The notes: a model not told the origin generated them from the sequence alone. A stretch of DNA of 32,740 nucleotides from JARFUG01 sp050485365 (GCA_050485365.1 JBJHBH010000039.1:1-32740); one strand, 5' to 3'. Positions 16,871 through 24,926 are shown, numbered from the stretch's first letter. Made by a program: numbers and translations.

Positions 16871-17389
16871 CTATCTGTCCCCCTCGCGAAGCGCCTGTCG
16901 GTACTGATCGAGATCCTTTTCGCTGAAACAGACGAAATAGACCTTCATCCCGGGGTGCGCGGCGAGGAATTCCCGCACTTCGTGCACGGCGATGCGGGCC
17001 GCCTTCTCGATGGGGAAGCGGTAGGCCCCGGTACTGATGGAGGGGAAGGCGATGGTCTTTACGCCGTTTTCCTCGGCCAGGCGAAGGGAGTTGCGATAGC
17101 AGTTCGCCAGCGCCTCCTCCTCTGCCCTGTCGCCGCCGTGCCAGACCGGGCCGACGGTATGGATGACGTGACGGGCGGGCAGGTCGTATCCGCGGGTGAT
17201 TTTCGCCTCCCCCGTCGGGCACCCTCCCAGGGCGCGGCACTCCTCCAGCAGGCGGGGTCCCGCCGCACGGTGAATGGCGCCGTCGACGCCCCCGCCGCCG
17301 AGCAGCGAGGTATTGGCGGCGTTGACCACGGCGTCGACTTCCATGCGGACGATGTCGCCCGCGACGACCTCGATGGAATTTTTCCCCAT
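16871..17389 (-). CDS. Macro-domain protein, probable O-acetyl-ADP-ribose deacetylase
   Basis: A single macro domain of 172 residues, of the MacroD/YmdB type, which removes ADP-ribose from proteins or hydrolyses O-acetyl-ADP-ribose. Motifs in order: GDIVRMEVDAVVNAANTSLL with NAAN at 23-26, the catalytic loop GGGGVDGAIH at 31-40, and the phosphate-binding SISTGAYRFP at 117-126. The ATG at 17389 is chosen because GGAGGT lies eight bases upstream and family members start here. It has a candidate promoter of its own and is separated by 69 bp from an unrecognised gene. No ADP-ribosyltransferase (DarT-like) gene is seen next to it. Exact substrate is unknown. Confidence 0.92.
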   Translation of the reverse strand: MGKNSIEVVAGDIVRMEVDAVVNAANTSLLGGGGVDGAIHRAAGPRLLEECRALGGCPTGEAKITRGYDLPARHVIHTVGPVWHGGDRAEEEALANCYRNSLRLAEENGVKTIAFPSISTGAYRFPIEKAARIAVHEVREFLAAHPGMKVYFVCFSEKDLDQYRQALREGDR

Positions 17390-17419
17390 GGGATCTACCT
17401 CCTTGACCACACGAATGAA

Positions 17420-17447
17420 AGTATCGCCGGGCAATTTCGGTTGTCAA
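17420..17447 (-). promoter_or_regulatory. Candidate sigma70 promoter for macro-domain gene
   Basis: TTGACA (17447-17442) is followed by a 16-bp spacer and GATACT (17425-17420). The -35 box is perfect and the -10 box matches four of six. The start would fall near 17413, giving a short leader that contains the AAGGAGGT ribosome-binding site. Confidence 0.55.
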
Positions 17448-17458
17448 CTCGGGAGGGA

Positions 17459-17935
17459 TCAGATCCGAAGGCGTTTGCGAACCTTTGCACGAAAGGCGTC
17501 GTAGTCGCTGGAGACCTTCTCCACGGCGCTGCCGAGCTGATTTTCGGCCTTGATGAAGAAGTGGTGCTCGTCGATGGAGATGTCGTCCATCCCGAAGACG
17601 AAATAGTCGGGGTGCAGACAGTGGCGCAGATTCTCTCCGCTCTGGTTGCGGGGAAAGACGAAGAAGTGGGTGGCGGTGACGACCTTGAGCTCGGCCAGGG
17701 ACGTAAGAAGCGCTTCGAGAAGGCGCTGCAGGCGTGCATCGTCGAAGCGGCGCTCCTGCTCGGCGGCGAAAAACGCCAGGAAGTCGAGCAGGCGCTTGCG
17801 CTCTTCGGCATGGAAGGCCTTCTCCGTGCGCAGCAGATCGAGAAAGCGGTGCAGGTCCTCCTCGGACATGATCGCGTTGCAGGAGAGGAAAAGGGCGATA
17901 TCGCCCTCGGAAGGTTTTTTCCGAAAAAGTTTCAT
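17459..17935 (-). CDS. Unrecognised 158-residue protein
   Basis: I do not recognise this protein. It starts MKLFRKKPSEGDIALFLSCN, is predicted soluble and largely helical in its first 90 residues (FLDLLRTEKAFHAEERKRLL, FFAAEQERRFDD), and then has a probable beta-rich part (VVTATHFFVFPRN, DYFVFGMDDISIDEHHFFIK) and a basic C-terminus (KVRKRLRI). There is no signal peptide or membrane segment. The ATG at 17935 lies 13 bases after a GGAGGT, an unusually long spacing, and a good sigma70 promoter lies upstream. Codon bias resembles its neighbours, which supports real coding. It sits alone between the nuo operon terminator and the macro-domain gene. Confidence 0.75.
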   Translation of the reverse strand: MKLFRKKPSEGDIALFLSCNAIMSEEDLHRFLDLLRTEKAFHAEERKRLLDFLAFFAAEQERRFDDARLQRLLEALLTSLAELKVVTATHFFVFPRNQSGENLRHCLHPDYFVFGMDDISIDEHHFFIKAENQLGSAVEKVSSDYDAFRAKVRKRLRI

Positions 17936-17983
17936 GGTGCTGGAACCGACCTCCGGCGGATGGGCTCGCGAAATGAGGCGCCG

Positions 17984-18012
17984 ATTGTAGCAGAGGGGAG
18001 ATAGGGGGGCAA
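17984..18012 (-). promoter_or_regulatory. Candidate sigma70 promoter for the 158-residue protein gene
   Basis: TTGCCC (18012-18007) is followed by a 17-bp spacer and TACAAT (17989-17984), a five-of-six match to the -10 consensus. Transcription would start near 17977 and give a leader of about 40 bases. Confidence 0.6.
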
Positions 18013-18095
18013 GCCGCTCCCGCCAATCTCGTTCGCCGGAGGGGAGAGCGACGCGGGCTGCGCGCACCGCGGGCAGGAGCGGCTGCGCCAATCGC

Positions 18096-18139
18096 AAAAA
18101 AAATGCGCGCCATGCAGTGAGGTGGGGGCAATGGCGCGC
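18096..18139 (-). terminator. Probable Rho-independent terminator of the nuo operon
   Basis: On the transcript GCGCGCCAT (18139-18131) pairs with ATGGCGCGC (18113-18105), followed by eight T (18103-18096). The loop is 17 bases but can be shortened by an inner TGC/GCA pairing. It lies about 195 bases after the nuoN stop and upstream of the promoter of the next gene. Confidence 0.75.
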
Positions 18140-18333
18140 TATGGTAACGGCTTCGGAGAAGAGTCCCGCTCTTCACAAGCTGTTCTTTTGCAGAAGACGT
18201 ACCATGATTATTTTTCTCCAACAATCGCGCTCTTGCGTCCTTCCCGACGCAGCATTGTCAGAGATCGCAACAGTCCGGCGCCCCCTTTGCCACTGCCGGC
18301 TGTCAACAAATCGGACAGCGCGGCGCTTCGGCA
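18140..18333. other. Gene-free 3' region after nuoN
   Basis: No gene is supported in this 194-bp stretch. It contains two small perfect 6-bp hairpins, GAAGAG/CTCTTC (18158-18174) and TGCGTC/GACGCA (18234-18251), neither followed by a T-run on the minus strand. It is probably the 3' untranslated part of the nuo mRNA. No small RNA can be claimed from sequence alone. Confidence 0.5.
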
Positions 18334-19749
18334 CTAGGGGACGATGGCGACGATGAAATCGAGAAGGGAGCCCGGCAGCACCCCGAGCCAGAAGGTCGCC
18401 AGCAGGCAGAGGCCGACGGCGGCCTTTTCGCACAGCGTCCCTCGGTGCAGGGGGAAGGCGGCAATGTCGGACATGAACATCACGACGATGACTCGCAGAT
18501 AGTAGTACAGCGAGATCAACGAGGCGAGAACGCCCAGCACCGCGAGCAGGATATAGCCCGACCCGACGGCGGCGTAGAAGATGCCGAACTTGCCGATGAA
18601 GCCCGCCGTGGGGGGGACGCCGGCCAGGGAGAAGAGGAAGACGGCCATGGTGCCGCAGCGCAGCGGATGCCGGTAGCCGAGCCCTCGAAAGTCGTCGAAG
18701 CTCTGCGCTTCCCTCTCGCCGAAGGAGAAGGAGGCGATGATGCCGAAGGCGCCGAGATTCACCACCGTGTAGGCGACCAGGTAGAAGACGACGGCGCTGT
18801 TGCCGTCGGCGCCGCCGGCCAGCAGCCCGATGAGGACGTACCCCATGTGCACTACCGAGCTGTAGGCCAGAAGGCGCTTGAGGTTCTCCTGGCGCAGGGC
18901 GCAGAAGGTGCCGACGAGCATGGTGGCTGCCGCCAGCACCCAGAGCAGCGGGTCGAGGAACGTCCTGCCGTCGGTCGCGCCGGCCCACATCGTCACCAGG
19001 GCGGCGAAGACCGCCCCCTTGGAGCCGGTGGAGAGGAGCCCCGTCACCGGGGCGGGGGCCCCCTGGTAGACGTCGGGGGTCCACAGGTGAAACGGCACGA
19101 GGGAGACCTTGAAGCCGACGGCGACCAGAAACATCGCCATCCCCGCCAGAGCCACGGGGCGCATCTCCCCCCCGGCCGCCATCGCCGCCATCGCCTCGGC
19201 GATGCGGAACGTTCCCGAGGCGGTATAGATCAGGGCGATGCCGAAGGCGAGAAAGCCGGTGGCGACCGCCCCCATCACGAGATATTTCAGCCCCGCCTCG
19301 GCCCCGAGGGGGTCTTCTCGGTGAAAGGCGATGAGGATATACAGAACGAGGGTGAACGCTTCGAGGCCGAGAAAAAGTCCCACGAAGGAGACGGAGGCGG
19401 ACAGAAGGGCCATCCCCGCCGCGCCGAACAGAATGAGGGCGGTGAACTCGCCCCCCTCGAAGTGCCGCTCATCGGCGTAGCGCAAAGAGGTCAGAAGGGT
19501 GAGCGCCGCCACCGCGCTCCACAGCACGGTGAAGAAGCGCCCGTAGGCGTCGGCGCGAAAGAATCCCGCGATTTCGAGGGTCGGCGGCGAGTAGAGGGCG
19601 GCGGTGAGCGCCGCGGCCAGGGCGATGACGGCCCCGCCGGCGAGCAGGGGGGCGCAGCGGGGAAACCAGGCTCCGATGAGCAGAACGGCCGCCGAGCCGA
19701 GGGCGAGGATGAGGATCGGCGCCAGGGCGACGAGGTCGGCAGCGGTCAC
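18334..19749 (-). CDS. nuoN: NADH-quinone oxidoreductase subunit N
   Basis: NuoN is one of three antiporter-like proton-pumping membrane subunits of complex I. The 471-residue protein is almost wholly hydrophobic with about 14 membrane segments, and carries the family motif VSLVPFHLWTPDVYQGAPAPVTGLLSTGSKGAVF with the central lysines, KRLLAYSSVVHMGYVLIG, and SLAGVPPTAGFIGKF. The start is GTG at 19749, supported by GGAGGG five to six bases upstream; it overlaps the nuoM stop by four bases (GTGA), so the two are coupled. It is the last gene of the operon. Family length is usually 450-490. Confidence 0.96.
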   Translation of the reverse strand: MTAADLVALAPILILALGSAAVLLIGAWFPRCAPLLAGGAVIALAAALTAALYSPPTLEIAGFFRADAYGRFFTVLWSAVAALTLLTSLRYADERHFEGGEFTALILFGAAGMALLSASVSFVGLFLGLEAFTLVLYILIAFHREDPLGAEAGLKYLVMGAVATGFLAFGIALIYTASGTFRIAEAMAAMAAGGEMRPVALAGMAMFLVAVGFKVSLVPFHLWTPDVYQGAPAPVTGLLSTGSKGAVFAALVTMWAGATDGRTFLDPLLWVLAAATMLVGTFCALRQENLKRLLAYSSVVHMGYVLIGLLAGGADGNSAVVFYLVAYTVVNLGAFGIIASFSFGEREAQSFDDFRGLGYRHPLRCGTMAVFLFSLAGVPPTAGFIGKFGIFYAAVGSGYILLAVLGVLASLISLYYYLRVIVVMFMSDIAAFPLHRGTLCEKAAVGLCLLATFWLGVLPGSLLDFIVAIVP

Positions 19750-21269
19750 GGCATCCCTCCTTTGAGCGCGGTGAACATCCCCCCCTCGAGCATCATGCGC
19801 ACCGGCTCGCGGATCGGCTCGAGGAAGGGGGCGGGATAGACGCCGACCCACAGTACCAGCACCGCCAGCGGGACGAGGACGAGGTATTCGCGCGGGGTGA
19901 GGTCCTGCCATTGGGGGGAGTCGTCGGGGGGCCCCCAGAGGGTTTCCTTCACCAGGCGCAGGGTGTAGGCGGCGGCGAAGACGACCCCCGCCATCCCGAG
20001 AATCCCCCACCACGGGTTGACCTGGAAGGCGCCGATGAGGATGAGGATCTCGCCGACGAAGTTGTTCAGCCCCGGCAGCCCCAGCGACGAAAGAGCGAAG
20101 AAGAGGAAGAAGGCCGAAAGGATCGGCGCCTTGGCCCACAGGCCGCTCAGGCTGTCGAGATCGCGGGTGTGGGCGCGGTGCTGGATCATCCCGACCATGA
20201 TGAAGAGAGCGCCGGTGGTGATGCCGTGGTTGAACATCTGCAGAATGCTCCCCTCCACCGCCGTCTGGTTCCAGGCGCACAGCCCCAGGACCATGAGCCC
20301 GACGTGCGAAATCGATGAGTAGGCGATCAGGCGCTTGGCGTCCATCTGGGCGTAGGCGATCCAGGCGGCGTAGAAGATCCCGACGATCGCCAGTGTCGCC
20401 AGAAAGGGAAGGCTCGCCATCGCCGCCGCGGGGAAGAGGGGGAAGGCGATGCGGATCAGCCCGTACATCCCCGTCTTCAGCAGGAGCCCCGCCAGGTCGA
20501 GGGAGCCGGCCGTCGGCGCCTCGGTGTGGGCGTCGGGGAGCCAGGTGTGAAACGGCACCAGCGGAACCTTGATGATGAAGGCGATGAGGAAGGCGCCGTA
20601 GAGCCACCACTCCGTCGCAGGGGTGAGGACCGTCTCCTGCAGCGCCGGCAGGGAGAAGGTGATCTCGCCGCTCTGCCCGGCGTGGATGAAGACCAGGGCG
20701 ATGATCCCCAGCAGCATCAGCAGGCTGCCGCCCATGGTGTAGAGGAAGAACTTCACCGCCGCGTAGACGCGCCGCCCGTGGCCGTAGACCCCGATGAGGA
20801 AGAACATCGGGATGACCATCACCTCCCAGAAGAGATAGAAGAGAAAGAGGTCGAGGGCGAGAAAGACGCCGAGGATCCCCGCCTCCATGAAGAGGATGGT
20901 GGCGAAGAAGAGGGGGAGCTCGAAGGTGCGCCGCCACGACACGAGGATCGCCAGGACCTGAGTGAGCGCCGTCAGCAGGATCATCAGCAGCGAGATCCCG
21001 TCGAGCCCCAGGGTGTAGCGGATGCCGAAACGCTCGATCCAGGGGTAGTCCTCATAGAGAAACCACCCCCCCTGCCCCGAGAAGGTCACGAAATAGACGA
21101 CGCAGAGCACAAGGACGGCAAGGGTCGAGATCAGCGAGAGCCAGCGGCACGCCGCCGCATGGCGCCGCAGGAAAAAACAGACGACGCCCCCGACGGCGGG
21201 GATCGCCACCAGAAGGGTCAGCAGGGGAAAGGAGGAGGCCCCTTGCGCTATGTCGGGAAGAAGAGTCAT
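19746..21269 (-). CDS. nuoM: NADH-quinone oxidoreductase subunit M
   Basis: NuoM is an antiporter-like proton-pumping membrane subunit. The 507-residue protein has the key E149 in the FWEVMVIP helix, K234 in FIIKVPLVPFHTWLPDAHTEAP and the discontinuous-helix region SLGLPGLNNFVGE. The motif after EAPTAGS reads LDLAGLLLKTGMYG, close to the usual VLLAGVLLKMGTYG. The ATG at 21269 has only a weak ribosome-binding site, and the 198-bp gap after nuoL contains an element with inverted ends. It overlaps nuoN by four bases. Confidence 0.97.
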   Translation of the reverse strand: MTLLPDIAQGASSFPLLTLLVAIPAVGGVVCFFLRRHAAACRWLSLISTLAVLVLCVVYFVTFSGQGGWFLYEDYPWIERFGIRYTLGLDGISLLMILLTALTQVLAILVSWRRTFELPLFFATILFMEAGILGVFLALDLFLFYLFWEVMVIPMFFLIGVYGHGRRVYAAVKFFLYTMGGSLLMLLGIIALVFIHAGQSGEITFSLPALQETVLTPATEWWLYGAFLIAFIIKVPLVPFHTWLPDAHTEAPTAGSLDLAGLLLKTGMYGLIRIAFPLFPAAAMASLPFLATLAIVGIFYAAWIAYAQMDAKRLIAYSSISHVGLMVLGLCAWNQTAVEGSILQMFNHGITTGALFIMVGMIQHRAHTRDLDSLSGLWAKAPILSAFFLFFALSSLGLPGLNNFVGEILILIGAFQVNPWWGILGMAGVVFAAAYTLRLVKETLWGPPDDSPQWQDLTPREYLVLVPLAVLVLWVGVYPAPFLEPIREPVRMMLEGGMFTALKGGMP

Positions 21270-21345
21270 TCGCGTCCGTTATGTTGGGTCAATCCCGCTC
21301 AATTCAGTTCATTTCACGAATTGTGCTTTTTGAACGCCTGTTCCA

Positions 21346-21463
21346 GGCTGATCAAAAATGCCCGGATGCAAGGCGCCCGAAATCCTTCGGAATAAGGCGT
21401 ACCGAAGGTACGTCGTTGACGAAGGGTGAGGGCAACGCCGCAGACGGGCCTTTTTCATCAGCC
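21346..21463. repeat. Roughly 120-bp palindromic element with inverted ends, nuoL-nuoM gap
   Basis: The 24-bp ends 21346-21369 and 21440-21463 are inverted repeats matching at 20 of 24 positions (outer part GGCTGATcAAAAAtGCCCG against GGCTGATgAAAAAgGCCCG). A central dyad GTACC-GAA-GGTAC lies at about 21399-21411, and a small GCCTG/CAGGC hairpin stands just outside the left end. The right end stops four bases from the nuoL stop codon. There is no coding sequence. From memory it resembles a dispersed repeat common in Geobacter relatives; no search was run. Confidence 0.75.
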
Positions 21464-21467
21464 CTTC

Positions 21468-23339
21468 TCAAAGCAGATAACCGATGAGAAACCATCCCAA
21501 TATCACCACCCCTCCCCACCCCAGCGCAGTGAGATAGCTGTGGAGCCGCCCCGTCGTCAGGCGCCTGAGCCCCTCCCCGAGGACGTTGCTCCCGTCGGCC
21601 AGAGTGTGGAGAGTTCCGTCGATGAGGCGCCCGTCGGTATTCTTCCAGAAAAAACGCGCCAGGGCGCCGAAGGGGCGCACGATCGCCTCGTGCACGGCGC
21701 GATCGGCCCCCCACCCCGAGAGGAGAAAGCGGGTCCCAAGCGACTCCCCCGGCGCCGGCGCGACTCGGTAGCGCCAGTGGGCGGTCCCCCACCCGAGCAG
21801 AAAGATCGACGTCGCCACCCCTGCCAGGAGCCACTCCACCGCGTGCGGCAGATGCGGCCCGACCCCCGCCAGCGGCCCGAGCCACTCGCGAAGCGCGTGC
21901 CCGCCGCCGTACAGGGGGGGCAGATCGAAGAGCCCGCCGAGCAGCGCCAGAGCCGCCAGAGGGACGAGCGTCCAGCGCATGACGGCAGGGATATGGTGCC
22001 GGTGCGCCCCGACGGGCCTCTTTTCGGCCCCCAGAAAGACGAGATAGAGGAGGCGGAAAGTGTAGAAGGCCGTCAGCAGGGCGATGAACGAGCCCGCCCC
22101 CCACAAAAGGCGGTGCAGAGGGACCTCGGAGGCGAAGGCCGTCACCAGGATGCCGTCCTTGGAGAAGAAGCCGCTGGTGAGGGGCGCCCCGGCGAGGCAG
22201 AGCGCCCCGATGAGAAAACACCAGAAGAGGAGGCGGTCGCGGCGGGCGAGCCCCCCCATGCGGTAGATGTCGTTCTCGCCGGCGGTCAAGTGGATGACGC
22301 ACCCGGCCCCCATGAAGAGCAGGGCCTTGAAGAAGGCGTGGGTGAAGAGGTGAAAGAGGGCCGCAGAGACCGACCCGATCCCCACCGCCAGGAACATGAA
22401 GCCGACTTGGCTCATGGTCGAGTAGGCGAGCACCCGCTTGATCTCGCGCTGCGCCGCGGCGCAGGTCGCCGCGTACAGGGCGGTGGCGGCGCCGACGAGG
22501 GCGATGACCGCCATCGCCTCGCTCGACAGGGAGACCAGGGGGAAGAGGCGGCACAGCAGGTAGACGCCGGCGGTGACCATGGTGGCGGCGTGGATGAGGG
22601 CCGAAACGGGGGTCGGTCCCGCCATGGCGTCGGGGAGCCATGTCATGAACGGAAGCTGCGCCGACTTGCCGCACGCCCCTCCCAGCAGCAGCAGCGAGAG
22701 GAGAAAGAGGGTCCCGGGAGCGAATCCCGCGGCCGCCTCGTTGATCTGGGAGATCGACAGCGTCCCCGTCAGGGCGAAGAGCCACAGCAGGGCGATGCCG
22801 AGAAAGACGTCCCCCACGCGGGTGACGAGAAAGGCCTTGCGTCCGGCGTCGGCGTTGCGCTCCTCGAAATACCAGAAGCCGATGAGGCCGTAGGAGCAAA
22901 AACCGACCCCCTCCCAGCCGAGAAAGAGGAGCAGGAGGTTGTCCGACAGCACGATGACGAGCATCGCAAAGACGAAGAGATTGAGCAGGGCGAAAAAGCG
23001 GGCGTAGTCCTTCTCTTCCTCCATGTAGCCGGCGGCGTAGAGGTGGATGAGGGTGGCGACGAAGGTGACCATGAGGGCCATCGGCGCGCTGATCCGGTCA
23101 TAGACGATCTCCACTGCCACCGAAAAATCGCCGCTCGCCATCCAGGTGTAGAGGGTCGCCCGCGTCCCCTCCCCCGCCGCCAAGGGCCACAGCAAAAGTG
23201 AAGCGATCGCCGAGAGGGCGACGCCCCCCACCGCCGTCGCCACCACCGCCCCGCGCGGCAGGCGCGACCCGAACAGGACGTTCACCGCGGCGGCCGCCAG
23301 CGGGAAGAGGAGAATGAGGAAGAGAAGGAGTGGGTTCAT
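21468..23339 (-). CDS. nuoL: NADH-quinone oxidoreductase subunit L
   Basis: NuoL is the distal antiporter-like pump and carries the long lateral helix. The 623-residue protein has E143 (LGWEGVGFCSYGLIGFWY), K225 (GACGKSAQLPFMTWLPDAM), the AGPTPVSALIHAATMVTAGVYL segment and THAFFKALLFMGAG, then the C-terminal lateral helix and anchor. The ATG at 23339 (MNPLLLFLILLFPLAAAA) is chosen for its hydrophobic N-terminus; upstream in-frame sequence is a structured intergenic repeat. The gap to nuoK is 165 bp and that to nuoM 198 bp, the two longest inside the operon. Confidence 0.97.
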   Translation of the reverse strand: MNPLLLFLILLFPLAAAAVNVLFGSRLPRGAVVATAVGGVALSAIASLLLWPLAAGEGTRATLYTWMASGDFSVAVEIVYDRISAPMALMVTFVATLIHLYAAGYMEEEKDYARFFALLNLFVFAMLVIVLSDNLLLLFLGWEGVGFCSYGLIGFWYFEERNADAGRKAFLVTRVGDVFLGIALLWLFALTGTLSISQINEAAAGFAPGTLFLLSLLLLGGACGKSAQLPFMTWLPDAMAGPTPVSALIHAATMVTAGVYLLCRLFPLVSLSSEAMAVIALVGAATALYAATCAAAQREIKRVLAYSTMSQVGFMFLAVGIGSVSAALFHLFTHAFFKALLFMGAGCVIHLTAGENDIYRMGGLARRDRLLFWCFLIGALCLAGAPLTSGFFSKDGILVTAFASEVPLHRLLWGAGSFIALLTAFYTFRLLYLVFLGAEKRPVGAHRHHIPAVMRWTLVPLAALALLGGLFDLPPLYGGGHALREWLGPLAGVGPHLPHAVEWLLAGVATSIFLLGWGTAHWRYRVAPAPGESLGTRFLLSGWGADRAVHEAIVRPFGALARFFWKNTDGRLIDGTLHTLADGSNVLGEGLRRLTTGRLHSYLTALGWGGVVILGWFLIGYLL

Positions 23340-23376
23340 CCTGAATCTCTCGTTAATTGCTTGAGCAGCGCGGTCC

Positions 23377-23483
23377 GATGGTTTCGGGGCGTCCGCTCCA
23401 GGGGACGCATGAACCCATCCCTGGGGCTTGACTGGCGCCATCCGGGCGCCAGTCACCCCTTACGCGAACGCCTCGAAACCATC
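23377..23483. repeat. Three-way-junction-like inverted repeat, nuoK-nuoL gap
   Basis: An outer 16-bp stem, GATGGTTTCGGGGCGT (23377-23392) against ACGCCTCGAAACCATC (23468-23483), has one mismatch. Inside are two hairpins: CCAGGG/CCCTGG (23398-23403 and 23419-23424) and a perfect 10-bp stem GACTGGCGCC/GGCGCCAGTC (23430-23439 and 23445-23454). It starts about 20 bases after the nuoK stop and ends about 38 bases before the nuoL ATG. Confidence 0.8.
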
Positions 23484-23504
23484 TCTCGAGCGTTCGATTG
23501 GCCA

Positions 23505-23810
23505 TCAACCCCTCATCTCGCTGAACGCGTCCGCCTCAAGCGTGTGCTTTCGACGGTTGAGATAGACGACGAGCGCGAGGGAGATGGAAACCTCGGCGCT
23601 CGTCATCGCCATGAGAAAGATGACGAAGATCTGCCCGTCGACTTGCTGCCACAGGGCCGAAGCCCCCACGAGGGTGATGCCGACGGCATTGAGCATGATC
23701 TCGACCCCGATCAGCACCATGATCAGGTTGCGCTGGGCGAGAACGCAGGCCAGCCCCATGAGGAACATCGTCGCCGAGATCGCCAGGATGTGGGACATGG
23801 GGACAATCAT
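23505..23810 (-). CDS. nuoK: NADH-quinone oxidoreductase subunit K
   Basis: NuoK is a small three-helix membrane subunit, related to MrpC, at the coupling region of complex I. The 101-residue protein has the two conserved membrane glutamates E37 (VLIGVEIMLNAVG) and E73 (AMTSAEVSISLALVVYLNRRK). The ATG at 23810 overlaps the nuoJ stop by four bases (ATGA) and has AGGAG six bases upstream; an ATG four codons later is less well placed. The length equals the usual 100-102 residues. Confidence 0.97.
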   Translation of the reverse strand: MIVPMSHILAISATMFLMGLACVLAQRNLIMVLIGVEIMLNAVGITLVGASALWQQVDGQIFVIFLMAMTSAEVSISLALVVYLNRRKHTLEADAFSEMRG

Positions 23811-24316
23811 CCCTGCTCCTTTCGCCGCCTCGGCGCCCGCCCGACGTAGTAGGCCCCCACGGCGGCGTAGAGGAGCTGGAACGAGACGATCTGCACCGCC
23901 AGGGCGTACTCCTGGAAAAGGGTGTAGCCGAAGGTGCGCGGCGAGGCGTAGTAGGTCGGCACCCCTTCGGCCGCGCCGGGGTCGACGGCCATGAGGGCGA
24001 CGGTGCACCCCAGAATGACCAGGGAGAAGAAGAGGACCGGTGCCCAGCGGCGCCACCCCGCCCCTTGCGGCTGCTCCGTCGGGGCGAGCTCGAGCATCAT
24101 GATGATGAAGAGAAAGAGGACCATGACCGCCCCGGCGTAGATGATCACCTCCCACGCCGCCACAAGGGGCGCCCCGAGAAGGTAGAAGAGCAGCGCCACG
24201 GCGAAGAGGGAGTTGACGAGATAGATCACCGCGTGCACCGGATTGCGCCGCGTGATGCACATCGCCGTCGCCCCCAGGGCCGTCAGTGCGAGTATGTAAA
24301 AGATGATGGCGGCCAT
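23807..24316 (-). CDS. nuoJ: NADH-quinone oxidoreductase subunit J
   Basis: NuoJ is a five-helix membrane subunit whose third helix changes shape during turnover. The 169-residue protein includes NPVHAVIYLVNSLFAVALLFYLL and the conserved WEVIIYAGAVMVLFLFIIMML. The ATG at 24316 begins MAAIIFYILALTALG. There is no Shine-Dalgarno-like sequence before it: the upstream bases are a run of ATTCAAA heptamers ending ten bases from the start. A TTG three codons earlier is an alternative start but also lacks a site. The stop overlaps nuoK. Confidence 0.95.
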   Translation of the reverse strand: MAAIIFYILALTALGATAMCITRRNPVHAVIYLVNSLFAVALLFYLLGAPLVAAWEVIIYAGAVMVLFLFIIMMLELAPTEQPQGAGWRRWAPVLFFSLVILGCTVALMAVDPGAAEGVPTYYASPRTFGYTLFQEYALAVQIVSFQLLYAAVGAYYVGRAPRRRKEQG

Positions 24317-24321
24317 AGAGA

Positions 24322-24359
24322 GCAATTTTGAATTTTGAATTTTGAATTTTGAATTGGAA
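24322..24359. repeat. TTTTGAA heptamer array, left arm flanking nuoI
   Basis: Four perfect TTTTGAA units (24326-24353), preceded by GCAA and followed by TTGGAA. The whole 38-bp stretch is the inverted copy of 24927-24964 with one mismatch. It lies between the nuoI stop and the nuoJ start and takes the place where a ribosome-binding site would be expected. Confidence 0.92.
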
Positions 24360-24372
24360 CCATATCGAAGAC

Positions 24373-24903
24373 CTAGGGCAGATTTGTTCTTATGTCTACC
24401 GGCGGCGCTTCGTCCTCGTTCCCTCCGCGGGGATTGACGACGCCGATGCCGGCGTGGCGGTAGAAATTGTACTCGTTGTCCTTGCCTCCGTGGTCGACGA
24501 GAAGATCCTCTTTCTCATAGACCATGTCGAGAGTGGCGTATTTGGAGAACTCGTAGTCCGGGCTCATCTGGATCGCCCAGGTCGGGCACGCCTCGGCGCA
24601 CAGCCCGCAGTAGATGCAGCGCGAGAAGTTGATGCGGAACCATTTGGCGTAGCGGCGCCCGTCGGGCGCCTCGGCCGACTGCATGGAGATGCAGTCGACG
24701 GGGCACGCGGCGCTGCACAGATAGCAGGCGACGCAGCGCTCCCCCCCGTCGGGGTCGCACGTGAGGATGATCCGCGCCCGGTAGCGCGGCGGCGGCACGC
24801 GCTTTTGCTCCGGGTACTGAATCGTCACCGGCCTGCGGAACATGTTGCGCAGCGTCACCCAGAACGGCTGCACGGTCCCCTTTATGTCGCGCCAAATAGG
24901 CAT
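24373..24903 (-). CDS. nuoI: NADH-quinone oxidoreductase subunit I
   Basis: NuoI carries two [4Fe-4S] clusters (N6a, N6b) in the electron path from NuoG to NuoB. The 176-residue protein has two ferredoxin motifs: C57, C60, C63, C67 (CVACYLCSAACP) and C96, C99, C102, C106 (CIYCGLCAEACP). The N-terminal helix TVQPFWVTLRNMFRRPVTIQ is typical. The ATG at 24903 has GGAAGAG upstream. It is bracketed by 38-bp inverted repeats made of heptamers, which is unusual for a gene inside an essential-looking operon. Confidence 0.97.
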   Translation of the reverse strand: MPIWRDIKGTVQPFWVTLRNMFRRPVTIQYPEQKRVPPPRYRARIILTCDPDGGERCVACYLCSAACPVDCISMQSAEAPDGRRYAKWFRINFSRCIYCGLCAEACPTWAIQMSPDYEFSKYATLDMVYEKEDLLVDHGGKDNEYNFYRHAGIGVVNPRGGNEDEAPPVDIRTNLP

Positions 24904-24926
24904 TTGTCTCTTCCGATTTCAGGTTT

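Noticed and set aside
16620..16907. A 95-codon plus-strand frame in the rho leader
   Set aside because: It starts without a ribosome-binding site, is very basic, overlaps the macro gene 3' end, and lies where the rho leader and promoter are expected.
18173..19084. A 303-codon minus-strand frame overlapping the nuoN 3' part
   Set aside because: It is out of frame with nuoN, is Arg/Gly/Pro-rich, and has no motif; the nuoN frame accounts for the DNA.
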